Assembly (NCBI GenBank): GCA_003555385.1
Contig: PWHO01000198.1
Location: forward strand, 1 to 6,936
Direction of reading: 5' to 3'
Length of the DNA stretch: 6,936 bases
Origin: Bacteroidales bacterium
Lineage (GTDB): Bacteria; Bacteroidota; Bacteroidia; Bacteroidales; UBA7960
The first letter of the stretch is position 1, and every line of letters starts with the position of its first letter. This document shows, piece by piece, positions 1-5,149 of this stretch. A model generated the notes under the pieces. The model worked only from the letters and a program-made list of their open reading frames with translations, searched no databases and was not told the origin of the DNA. The position numbers and the translations under genes were made by a program.

Positions 1-212
1 CGCCTGACTTCTTCAGGGATCTCTATGTACCGCTCAGATGAAGTTTCCTGCATGATCAGGTCACGCGGAAACAATGGTTCCAGCAGATCCGGGGTAATTG
101 GTTGCCGGGTACCGGGATGCAATGGCGGCATCGGTTTATTCGGCATATCAGCCATGATATTGTAAAAAAATCGGGGAATTTCCTGTTCGGATAATAGGAT
201 TTTATTTTCCAT
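1..212 (-). CDS. trpB: TrpB2-type tryptophan synthase beta chain, N-terminal part (cut by window edge)
   Basis: The ATG is at 212-210 and 70 codons are visible before the window ends, so most of the protein, including the PLP-binding lysine region, is missing. The visible part matches the N-terminus of the TrpB2 (TrpB-like) branch: LLSEQEIPRFFYNIMADMP, then PPLHPGT, then LFPRDLIMQE and a closing RYIEIPEEVR. That order (an acidic 'E-P-x-x-(F/W)-YN' opening, PPLHP, 'FP-x-x-L-I-x-QE', 'RYIEIPEEVR') belongs to TrpB2 and not to the TrpB1 partner of TrpA. Family knowledge: TrpB2 is a PLP enzyme that condenses indole with serine to tryptophan, often encoded away from the trp operon and thought to salvage indole. 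Inference: it is transcribed from the promoter at 551-583 through a long Trp-codon-containing leader, so it is probably controlled by tryptophan supply. The family call is confident; its TrpA dependence cannot be judged here. Confidence 0.9.
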   Translation of the reverse strand, partial: MENKILLSEQEIPRFFYNIMADMPNKPMPPLHPGTRQPITPDLLEPLFPRDLIMQETSSERYIEIPEEVR

Positions 213-323
213 GGTAATTATGAATTCAAATGGGTAAAACAATGTGCCGATTAACCCCGGAACAACATGAACAACGCAACGATCTGACTGATCCTGAAAG
301 GTTATTTCAATGTCCAGGTACTC

Positions 324-376
324 CCCGGTGCATATCGGCAGGCCAATGTCCTGACAACTATGCAACGTACACCGGG
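324..376 (-). other. Long-range stem in the distal trpB leader
   Basis: CACCGGG at 370-376 pairs perfectly with CCCGGTG at 324-330. A further CATA/TATG pair (331-334 with 359-362) lies inside it, across a 7-nt bulge. No T tract follows on the minus strand, so this is not an obvious terminator. It may be part of the leader RNA fold between the attenuator candidate and the trpB start, or chance. Confidence 0.35.
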
Positions 377-422
377 TGCGGCAAAAACAATAATTAAAAA
401 TTGAAAATTTTTGGATGATCAC

Positions 423-437
423 GGAGCAGCACGCTCC
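423..437 (-). terminator. Candidate attenuator hairpin in the trpB leader
   Basis: A perfect 5-bp stem GGAGC/GCTCC with loop GTGCT. It is followed after about 10 nt by A5T4CA2T5 and a further T-rich run ending near 383. The run itself contains a perfect 7-bp A/T hairpin (396-412). An outer TTTGG/CCAAA pairing (441-437 with 414-410) could lengthen the structure. The T tract does not directly follow the GC stem, so terminator activity is uncertain. Confidence 0.35.
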
Positions 438-452
438 CAAACGGATTATATG

Positions 453-524
453 TTATAGTATGGCAGCCGGAGAGGCTGGCCACCAGGCCCAGATAAAAAG
501 AATATGTATCCGGCTGAAATTCAT
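453..524 (-). CDS. Trp-rich leader peptide upstream of trpB
   Basis: A 23-codon ORF, ATG at 524-522 and TAA at 455-453. It contains the run IWAWWPA, with Trp at residues 12, 14 and 15, followed by a Pro/Ala/Ser-rich end (PASPAAIL). Three Trp in 23 residues, in an ORF that starts about 20 nt after a predicted transcription start and lies upstream of a trpB-family gene, is the pattern of a trpL-type attenuator peptide. The peptide itself would have no function; its translation senses charged tRNA-Trp. There is no Shine-Dalgarno sequence, as is usual in Bacteroidota. A four-codon ORF (ATG at 532-530, TGA at 523-521) overlaps the leader start as ATGA and might couple to it. The main alternative is a chance ORF. 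Confidence 0.65.
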   Translation of the reverse strand: MNFSRIHILFIWAWWPASPAAIL

Positions 525-550
525 ATAATCATTATGGTTTTAGTTCCGCA

Positions 551-583
551 CAAATGTACGTATAATTTTTTTACTCCGACAAA
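551..583 (-). promoter_or_regulatory. Bacteroidetes-type promoter for the trpB leader
   Basis: On the minus strand there is TTTG (583-580), a 21-bp spacer and TACATTTG (558-551). This matches the primary-sigma consensus described for Bacteroides (TTTG at -33, TAnnTTTG at -7). Transcription should begin near 544-546. It sits directly downstream of the arcB terminator, which insulates trpB from the preceding operon. Confidence 0.7.
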
Positions 584-590
584 ACACCCC

Positions 591-636
591 AAAAAAAAGA
601 GGCTGCCTCCAGAATTACTTCTGAGACAGCCTCTTT
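591..636 (-). terminator. Intrinsic terminator after arcB
   Basis: Arms 596-605 (AAAGAGGCTG) and 627-636 (CAGCCTCTTT) are perfectly complementary. Pairing continues inward almost to a TTAC loop with one mismatch and one bulge. On the minus strand the stem is followed by eight T residues (598-591). It lies about 20 bases past the arcB stop and fits a strong Rho-independent terminator on the minus strand. There is no matching T run on the plus-strand side, so it is not clearly bidirectional. Confidence 0.9.
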
Positions 637-655
637 CAGAATTTCAGTAATTATA

Positions 656-1657
656 TCAGGCCCCCAATGTGGCCACCATCACCGCTTTAATGGTGTGGAG
701 ACGGTTTTCGGCCTGGTCAAACACCACGGAATGCTCAGATTCAAATACATCCTCGACCACTTCCATGCCGTCAAGTCTGAATTTCTGGTAGATTTCCTCG
801 CCGACTGTGGTTTCCCTGTTGTGGAAAGCAGGCAGGCAATGCAGGAACTTGACCTTCGGATTGCCGGTCTTTTTGATGACATCCATATTCACCTGGTAAG
901 GCTTCAGCAACGCAATTCTCTCTTTCCATACTTCATCAGGTTCACCCATCGATACCCAAACGTCGGTGTAGAGATAATCAACGCCTTTTACCGCTTCTTC
1001 CACGTCTTCAGTAATGGTGATCTTTGCCCCTGTTTCTTTGGCAATCTCACGGCACTGCGCCACCAGTTCTTCACTGGGCTGTACCGATTTGGGTGCTGCT
1101 GCACGGAAGTCCATGCCCATTTTGGCGGCACCCACCAGCAGCGAGTTGCCCATATTATTACGGGCATCACCCAGGTAACAGAAAGATACCTGGTTCAGCG
1201 GCTTGTCACAATGCTCCATCATGGTCAGAAAATCCGCCAGGATCTGGGTCGGGTGAAATTCATTGGTGAGCCCGTTCCAAACCGGCACATTTGAGTATTC
1301 CGAAAGCTCCTCCACGGTGGTTTGCGCAAATCCACGGTATTCAATGCCGTCATACATCCGGCCAAGTACCCGGGCTGTATCCTTCATGGATTCTTTTTTA
1401 CCGATCTGGCTTCCGGTAGGCCCCAGATAAGTCACCAGGGCACCCTGGTCAAAAGCCGCCACCTCAAACGCGCAACGCGTACGGGTTGAAGCCTTTTCAA
1501 AAATCAGGGCAATGTTCTTCCCTTTCAGCCTTGGCTGTTCGTATCCGCCATATTTCGCCTTTTTCAAATCCGCCGACATATCAAGCAAAAACTTAATCTC
1601 CTGCGGCGTGTAATCCAGCAATTTCAAAAAACTCCTGTTTCTCAAATTAAAAGCCAT
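656..1657 (-). CDS. arcB: Ornithine carbamoyltransferase, probably catabolic
   Basis: A cytosolic enzyme of 333 residues, the normal family length. The carbamoyl-phosphate motif STRTR is at 57-61, HPTQ at 135-138, the ornithine-loop DVWVSMGE at 232-239, and the FLHCLP motif with its catalytic Cys274 at 271-276. The full SMG loop marks a true ornithine carbamoyltransferase, not the N-acetyl- or N-succinyl-ornithine enzymes that Bacteroidota use for arginine synthesis. Together with carbamate kinase upstream on the same strand, this points to the catabolic direction: citrulline plus phosphate to ornithine plus carbamoyl phosphate. An anabolic ArgF role cannot be excluded. The start is supported by a good Shine-Dalgarno sequence at 1665-1670, rare among its neighbours. 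It is separated from arcC by a repeat array, so it may have its own promoter; it ends at a strong terminator. Confidence 0.93.
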   Translation of the reverse strand: MAFNLRNRSFLKLLDYTPQEIKFLLDMSADLKKAKYGGYEQPRLKGKNIALIFEKASTRTRCAFEVAAFDQGALVTYLGPTGSQIGKKESMKDTARVLGRMYDGIEYRGFAQTTVEELSEYSNVPVWNGLTNEFHPTQILADFLTMMEHCDKPLNQVSFCYLGDARNNMGNSLLVGAAKMGMDFRAAAPKSVQPSEELVAQCREIAKETGAKITITEDVEEAVKGVDYLYTDVWVSMGEPDEVWKERIALLKPYQVNMDVIKKTGNPKVKFLHCLPAFHNRETTVGEEIYQKFRLDGMEVVEDVFESEHSVVFDQAENRLHTIKAVMVATLGA

Positions 1658-1664
1658 GTGTTAA

Positions 1665-1670
1665 TCTCCT
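1665..1670 (-). promoter_or_regulatory. Shine-Dalgarno site of arcB
   Basis: AGGAGA lies 7 nt before the arcB ATG. The other genes here have A-rich leaders without such a site, so this fixes the arcB start and suggests translation independent of arcC. Confidence 0.75.
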
Positions 1671-1721
1671 ATTTTTTGATTTATACTAGTGTTATATTAA
1701 TGCACTTTGCCGGTAACGTGT

Positions 1722-1736
1722 GATCCCTCCGGGATC
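1722..1736. repeat. Small perfect hairpin at arcB-side edge of the repeat array
   Basis: GATCCC-TCC-GGGATC is a 6-bp perfect inverted repeat with a three-base loop. It borders the GTTGTTGG-type tract, whose last copy ends at 1738. It is similar in size and form to the hairpin at the other edge (1975-1989). No T tract follows on the minus strand, so it is not an obvious terminator. Confidence 0.6.
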
Positions 1737-1737
1737 G

Positions 1738-1973
1738 AACCAACAACCAACAACCAACAACCTCTTTACCCGTTCCCCAGACCACAGGCAACTCTCCCAA
1801 ACCTCAGCCCATGAGAACCAACAACTAACAACCGCCCGGGCCGTTTACCAGTCCGTTGGCAGCTTTCCCATCACTCTGCCCATGAGAACCAACAACCAAC
1901 CAACAACCTCTCAGCCCCGTCCACCGATCATGGGCAACCCCCACCATCCTCAGCCCATGAGAACTAACAACCA
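1738..1973. repeat. Degenerate tandem repeat array between arcC and arcB
   Basis: Most of this 334-base gap holds about three diverged units of 71-75 bp plus an end tract. On the minus strand each unit opens with GTTGTTGGTT/GTTGTTAGTT runs and then TTCTCATGGGC(T/A)GAG. The CATGGG cores lie at 1808-1813, 1879-1884 and 1954-1959. The rest of each unit shares weaker blocks (TGGG, TGCC, a GG-rich AACGG). The last tract (1738-1763) is pure GTTGTTGGTT repetition. One unit contains an inverted pair, CATGGGC/GCCCATG (1929-1935 and 1953-1959). An open frame runs through it on the plus strand, but its product is low-complexity and not protein-like. Function is unknown; it could be a mobile or slippage-generated intergenic repeat. 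Confidence 0.75.
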
Positions 1974-1974
1974 A

Positions 1975-1989
1975 GGGTGCGAAGCACCC
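1975..1989 (-). terminator. Hairpin directly after arcC, weak terminator or repeat boundary
   Basis: On the minus strand GGGTGC-TTC-GCACCC forms a perfect 6-bp stem with a three-base loop, two bases after the arcC stop. It is followed by TTGGTTGTTAGTT, which is T-rich but interrupted by G. It could slow or end arcC transcription, or simply be the edge of the repeat array. Confidence 0.4.
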
Positions 1990-1991
1990 GA

Positions 1992-2933
1992 CTAAGGCAG
2001 TATCACCGTCCCTGCATCCGGCTTCCCGAGTTGTTCTGCTTCCGTGATAATCGCATCAGCCCCGCCTTTTTCCACAAATTCGATGCAGGCCCTCACTTTC
2101 GGGGCCATGCTGCCTTCTGTGAACTGGCCTTCATCCAGGTATTGACGGATCTCTTTCAATGTGATCTTTTCCAGCTTCTTTTCTCCGGGTTGATGAAAGT
2201 TGATGAACACATTGGGAACATCCGTCAGGATACAAAACTCATCGGCACGAATCTTATTCGCCAGCATGGAAGAAGCAAGGTCCTTGTCGATCACTGCATC
2301 AATTCCGACCATTTTGCCTTTTTCATCAATATAGGCCGGAATACCGCCACCGCCTACCGTGATTACAATGGTGCCCTCACGGGCCAGTTTTTCCACAGCC
2401 TCCCAGTTCGGGATTTCCAGCGGACGGGGAGAAGCCACCACACGACGCCATCCGCGCTTGCGGGGATCCTCATGAAATACCCAGCCATTTTCAGCGGCCA
2501 GTTCATCCGCTTCTTCTTTCGAATAGAATGGACCCACGGGTTTTGCGGGTTTTTTAAATGCCGGATCTTCCTTGTTGACAACCACCTGGGTCACCAGGGT
2601 AACAATATTGCGCTTGATGCCGTTCTCAGCCAGCACATTTCTAAGTTGCTGTTCAATCATAAAACCGATCGACCCCTGGGTCTCCGCCACACAAAAATCA
2701 ATGGGTTGTTTGGGGATGCCATACTCTTTATGACCGGCATCATGCTGCAGCAACACATTCCCCACCTGGGGGCCGTTCCCGTGGCCAATTACCAGGTCAT
2801 ATCCTTCTTTGATCAGGGGAACCAGGTGCTGACAAGTGTCATACACATTTTGTTCCTGCTCATCAATGGTTCCTTTTTGCCCGCTCTGCAACAGGGCATT
2901 CCCTCCAAACGCAATAACCGATAACTTCTTCAT
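1992..2933 (-). CDS. arcC: Carbamate kinase
   Basis: A cytosolic enzyme of 313 residues, full length for the family (amino-acid-kinase fold). Motifs in order: AFGGNA at 8-13, GHGNGPQVG at 50-58, VVASPRP at 165-171, GGGGIP at 194-199, DAVIDKDLAS at 212-221 and GSMAPKV at 274-280. It transfers phosphate from carbamoyl phosphate to ADP, giving ATP, CO2 and ammonia, the energy-yielding last step of arginine or citrulline fermentation. Its substrate would come from the ornithine carbamoyltransferase encoded downstream. The ATG at 2933-2931 starts MKKLSVIAFGGNA, the expected N-terminus. It lies 32 bp after the lipoprotein gene, so the two are probably cotranscribed. No arginine deiminase or arginine/ornithine antiporter is visible in the window. 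Confidence 0.96.
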   Translation of the reverse strand: MKKLSVIAFGGNALLQSGQKGTIDEQEQNVYDTCQHLVPLIKEGYDLVIGHGNGPQVGNVLLQHDAGHKEYGIPKQPIDFCVAETQGSIGFMIEQQLRNVLAENGIKRNIVTLVTQVVVNKEDPAFKKPAKPVGPFYSKEEADELAAENGWVFHEDPRKRGWRRVVASPRPLEIPNWEAVEKLAREGTIVITVGGGGIPAYIDEKGKMVGIDAVIDKDLASSMLANKIRADEFCILTDVPNVFINFHQPGEKKLEKITLKEIRQYLDEGQFTEGSMAPKVRACIEFVEKGGADAIITEAEQLGKPDAGTVILP

Positions 2934-2965
2934 GACAAATTATTTTTCTTTATTTGTTTATATAT

Positions 2966-3316
2966 CTATTGAATACTATCCGTCACTTTCTCCAGTACAT
3001 AATGATCGGACAATTCACTGTAGATCCGATCTCCGTTTTCATCCAGGTGCACAATGTGGTTCTCAGCCACAAAATATAGCCCGGATCCTTCCACGCCTTT
3101 CAGCTCAATGGTCACTTCTGCCCCTGCCCCGCTGGCGGTGGGCAATACACCCCTGTAGACACCAGCATAATCAAGGGCGATCTCTGCGGTATGCATATCA
3201 ATCACACCCTCACCCACTTCATGCACTTCTTCTTCACCAGCTTCTTGCTTCTCTTGCTGACAGCCGGAAAAAAGCATGCTCAACAACACAATTAAGACCA
3301 ATGTTACCGTTTTCAT
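2966..3316 (-). CDS. Short NlpE-like lipoprotein lacking the CxxC motif
   Basis: 116 residues. A lipoprotein signal peptide (residues 1-18) ends in LFSGC with the lipidated Cys at 19. A glutamate-rich stretch (EKQEAGEEE, 22-30) follows and resembles the acidic surface-export signals of Bacteroidota lipoproteins. Residues 42-59 (HTAEIALDYAGVYRGVLP) read like the opening of the NlpE N-terminal domain. Residues 81-110 (YFVAEN, LDENGDRIYSEL, HYVLEK) read like its closing strands. The usual CADC metal site after 'LP' is TASG (60-63), and the roughly 40 central residues of the domain seem absent, with ELKG at 71-74 running straight into the end. In E. coli NlpE senses envelope stress and copper; that role is doubtful here. 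It is the first gene before arcC on the minus strand. The family link rests on motif reading only. Confidence 0.7.
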   Translation of the reverse strand: MKTVTLVLIVLLSMLFSGCQQEKQEAGEEEVHEVGEGVIDMHTAEIALDYAGVYRGVLPTASGAGAEVTIELKGVEGSGLYFVAENHIVHLDENGDRIYSELSDHYVLEKVTDSIQ

Positions 3317-3327
3317 CTATTCTTCAG

Positions 3328-3361
3328 TTTGAGGCGTCTAAATTATAAAATATTACTTTTG
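3328..3361 (+). promoter_or_regulatory. Bacteroidetes-type promoter for wtpA
   Basis: TTTG (3328-3331), a 22-bp spacer and TACTTTTG (3354-3361) match the TTTG / TAnnTTTG consensus. The start would be near 3367, giving a leader of about 118 nt before wtpA. No equally good promoter is seen on the minus strand for the divergent lipoprotein gene. Confidence 0.55.
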
Positions 3362-3420
3362 CTTTAAAAATAATATCGGTTCATCCCTTAAATTATCCCG
3401 GAAGATAAACCGCAGCGTCA

Positions 3421-3432
3421 CCGTTGCAACGG
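3421..3432. promoter_or_regulatory. 12-bp palindrome in the wtpA leader
   Basis: CCGTTGCAACGG is a perfect palindrome, and its right half AACGG is inverted again as CCGTT at 3437-3441. It sits between the predicted wtpA transcription start and the wtpA ATG. It could be an operator or an RNA hairpin; no regulator is recognised. Confidence 0.25.
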
Positions 3433-3484
3433 CCAACCGTTTTAGCCACTGTCAATACAAACACCGGTAAAGGCAAAGATCATT

Positions 3485-4474
3485 ATGCAAAAAACCATTT
3501 TTTTTATGGCTTTCCTGATCCTCTTGGGATGCGCGGGTAGAGGCGACAAACAAGACAACGAAAACAACGTCCTGCATATTATCCATGCTGGAAGCCTGAC
3601 TTACCCGGTCAAACAAATGACGGAAGCATTTTTACAGCAATATCCTGAAGTGCGCATACGGACGGAGGCCTGGGGGAGTAAGGCCGGGGCCCGCCGCGTG
3701 ACGGACCTGGATAACCCCGCCGACCTCTTCCTGTCAGCCGACTACCTGGTCATTGAACACATGCTGATCCCGGAACATGCTTCATGGTATATCCCCTTTT
3801 CCGCCAATGAGATGGCCATCGTATATGCCGAAACATCGCGTCATGCCGAAGAGATCAACCACGATAACTGGCATGAGATTATGCGCCGCCCTGATGTCAA
3901 TACGGGGCGCAGTGACCCTGATCAGGACCCCTGCGGAGTCCGGTCTGTATTTACCGCCAAACTGGCGGAGTTGTATTACCATAAGGAGGGTCTGGCCGAT
4001 GAGCTGCTGACCAGGGCCGGTCAACACATGCGTCCCAAAGAGACCGACCTGATCGCCCTGCTGGAGAGCGGCCACCTGGATTACATATTTTTATACCGGA
4101 GCGTAGCCATTCAGCATGGGCTTCAATATTTGGCCCTGCCACCGGAGCTTAGCCTTGGAGACCCGGAACTGGATGACTGGTATGCACAAGTAAGTACCGA
4201 AACATTGGGCACAGCACCCGGCCACACCATCACTGAAACAGGGCAGTCGATGGTATACGGGCTGACCATTCCTCACAAGGTCGAAAACCCTGAAATGGCC
4301 GAAAAGTTTGCAGCTTTTGTGCTGGATAAGGAGAAAGGACAGCTTATCATGGAAGCCGCCGGCCAGCCACCGCTTTCACCCGGCAAGACACCTTATTACG
4401 AGAAGCTGCCGGAGAAATTACGTGAGTTTGCAGCGCCCGCCGCGGCACCGGAATCCGGTGAAAGAGCACCATAA
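3485..4474 (+). CDS. wtpA: Tungstate/molybdate-binding lipoprotein of WtpA type
   Basis: 329 residues. The signal peptide ends at LILLGC, with the lipidated Cys at 16, so the protein is membrane-anchored. WtpA-family motifs follow: HAGSLT at 34-39, VTDLDNPADLFLSADY at 72-87, FSANEMAIVY at 105-114, GRSDPDQDPCG at 141-151, KETDLIALLESGHLDY at 185-200, YRSVAIQH at 204-211 and PPLSPG at 295-300. The family captures tungstate (and molybdate) for an ABC importer. In the archaeal protein two carboxylates complete an octahedral site; D148 and E186 are my candidate equivalents, unconfirmed. Bacterial members lack an archaeal insertion before the KETD segment, as here. The C-terminus is an Ala/Pro-rich tail. 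No WtpB permease or WtpC ATPase gene adjoins it: the next gene is convergent, 19 bp away. Transported metal would serve molybdopterin or tungstopterin enzymes. Confidence 0.9.
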   Translation: MQKTIFFMAFLILLGCAGRGDKQDNENNVLHIIHAGSLTYPVKQMTEAFLQQYPEVRIRTEAWGSKAGARRVTDLDNPADLFLSADYLVIEHMLIPEHASWYIPFSANEMAIVYAETSRHAEEINHDNWHEIMRRPDVNTGRSDPDQDPCGVRSVFTAKLAELYYHKEGLADELLTRAGQHMRPKETDLIALLESGHLDYIFLYRSVAIQHGLQYLALPPELSLGDPELDDWYAQVSTETLGTAPGHTITETGQSMVYGLTIPHKVENPEMAEKFAAFVLDKEKGQLIMEAAGQPPLSPGKTPYYEKLPEKLREFAAPAAAPESGERAP

Positions 4475-4493
4475 TCCGAAAAATAATAATTAC

Positions 4494-5063
4494 CTAAAGG
4501 TTTACAGAAAGTCCGACAGTGACAGAACCCAGTGCACCGCGGCCCAGTTCTGAGAATACGGCCAGGTCATCAGAGAAATAATAACGGACACCGGCCACAG
4601 GGCCAATAAATAATCCGATATTATCAAAGAACCCGCTGACCGAATGGTCCGGGCTGCCACCATATTGCCTGAACTCAAACCCGGATATCATGGAGGCGTA
4701 AAAGTCGATGTCCTTTTCATTGATGCCTCCATCGATCAAATCATTGATAAACGGGGTGAGGTGAAAACTGCCCCTTGCTCCGAGCCCCAGGAACGAACGG
4801 GTCCGTTCGGGATAAGTCCACTTACTGTATGCAGCGTATGGGCCGGCGGTAATATATTGATGAATTCCCACCTCCAAAAAGGCCACCATTGGCGGGACGT
4901 TCAAACTGCGGCTGCCAAGATAGCTATAGGTATAATTCAATGAAAAGCCGGCATTAAAGATTCGGGCGTTCCTGAAATTGCTGCCTTGTGCCATGGCTGA
5001 CTGTGACGGAAAGATGTATAATCCAATGAATAACACCCATGCAATCAACAAAAATTTACGCAT
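4494..5063 (-). CDS. Small outer-membrane beta-barrel protein, function unknown
   Basis: 189 residues. A signal peptide (residues 1-25) has a hydrophobic core and a signal-peptidase I site AMA|Q. The mature part alternates hydrophobic/aromatic and small or polar residues in about eight strand-like segments, for example 36-47, 58-67, 88-100, 118-131, 151-163 and 180-189. It ends with AGVRYYFSDDLAVFSELG and VTVGLSVNL, typical of small Bacteroidota barrels in which the last strand reaches the C-terminus. No peptidoglycan-binding OmpA domain, plug or enzyme motif is present. It stands alone: convergent with wtpA, divergent from mtaB, with a TAnnTTTG box at 5108-5115. A structural or adhesion role is possible but nothing in the sequence shows it. 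Confidence 0.75.
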   Translation of the reverse strand: MRKFLLIAWVLFIGLYIFPSQSAMAQGSNFRNARIFNAGFSLNYTYSYLGSRSLNVPPMVAFLEVGIHQYITAGPYAAYSKWTYPERTRSFLGLGARGSFHLTPFINDLIDGGINEKDIDFYASMISGFEFRQYGGSPDHSVSGFFDNIGLFIGPVAGVRYYFSDDLAVFSELGRGALGSVTVGLSVNL

Positions 5064-5107
5064 AGCAATTTATTTTTTAGTGGTTCCTGAAAAGGAATTC
5101 TCCCGGG

Positions 5108-5115
5108 CAAATGTA
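5108..5115 (-). promoter_or_regulatory. -7 box of the outer-membrane protein gene
   Basis: On the minus strand TACATTTG matches TAnnTTTG exactly and is identical to the box upstream of the trpB leader. Transcription would start near 5102, about 40 nt before the ATG. The only TTTG upstream (5145-5142) is 26 bp away, a long spacer. Confidence 0.5.
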
Positions 5116-5149
5116 AATCAATTTTTTATTTTTTTTTATGGCAAACAAG

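Larger units (their letters stand above)
213..546 (-). promoter_or_regulatory. Long trpB leader, probable tryptophan attenuator
   Basis: This 443-base gene-poor stretch (213-655) is mostly one transcribed leader. Its 5' end is set by the promoter at 551-583, and it contains a Trp-rich leader peptide (453-524) about 20 nt from the predicted transcript start. Structure seen by eye on the minus strand: the last two Trp codons abut a hairpin with arms at 474-482 and 461-468 (8 bp, one bulged base). Next comes a GC hairpin GGAGC-GTGCT-GCTCC (437-423). After that lies a T-rich stretch (about 412-383) and a stem CCCGGTG/CACCGGG (376-370 with 330-324). The arrangement resembles classical ribosome-mediated attenuation as in E. 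coli trpL: stalling at Trp codons would disturb the first hairpin. I could not derive a convincing antiterminator by eye; only a short CTCC/GGAG pairing links the first and second hairpins. Confidence 0.6.

Noticed and set aside
695..1294. 199-codon open frame on the plus strand across arcB
   Set aside because: It is antisense to a full-length ornithine carbamoyltransferase and its His/Phe-rich product shows no domain; a shadow of the real gene.
1738..1973. CRISPR array
   Set aside because: The units are degenerate, about 71-75 bp apart with diverged cores and no unique spacers of constant length, and no cas gene is nearby.
1720..1995. 91-codon open frame on the plus strand in the arcC-arcB gap
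   Set aside because: It translates the tandem repeat into Asn/Gln/Thr/Pro-rich low complexity and shares its length with the repeat tract; no initiation signal is visible.
1977..2924. 315-codon open frame on the plus strand covering arcC
   Set aside because: Nearly the whole length is antisense to carbamate kinase, whose motifs are all intact. The translation is rich in His, Phe and Arg, typical of the reverse frame of a conserved gene.
3317..3484. Molybdenum/tungsten cofactor riboswitch upstream of wtpA
   Set aside because: The location is suggestive, but I see none of the conserved paired elements of the Moco RNA; only a 12-bp palindrome is evident.
4447..4459. ACCGGA-A-TCCGGT inverted repeat at the end of wtpA as a terminator
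   Set aside because: A one-base loop is impossible for this stem without unpairing, it lies inside the coding sequence, and no T run follows.
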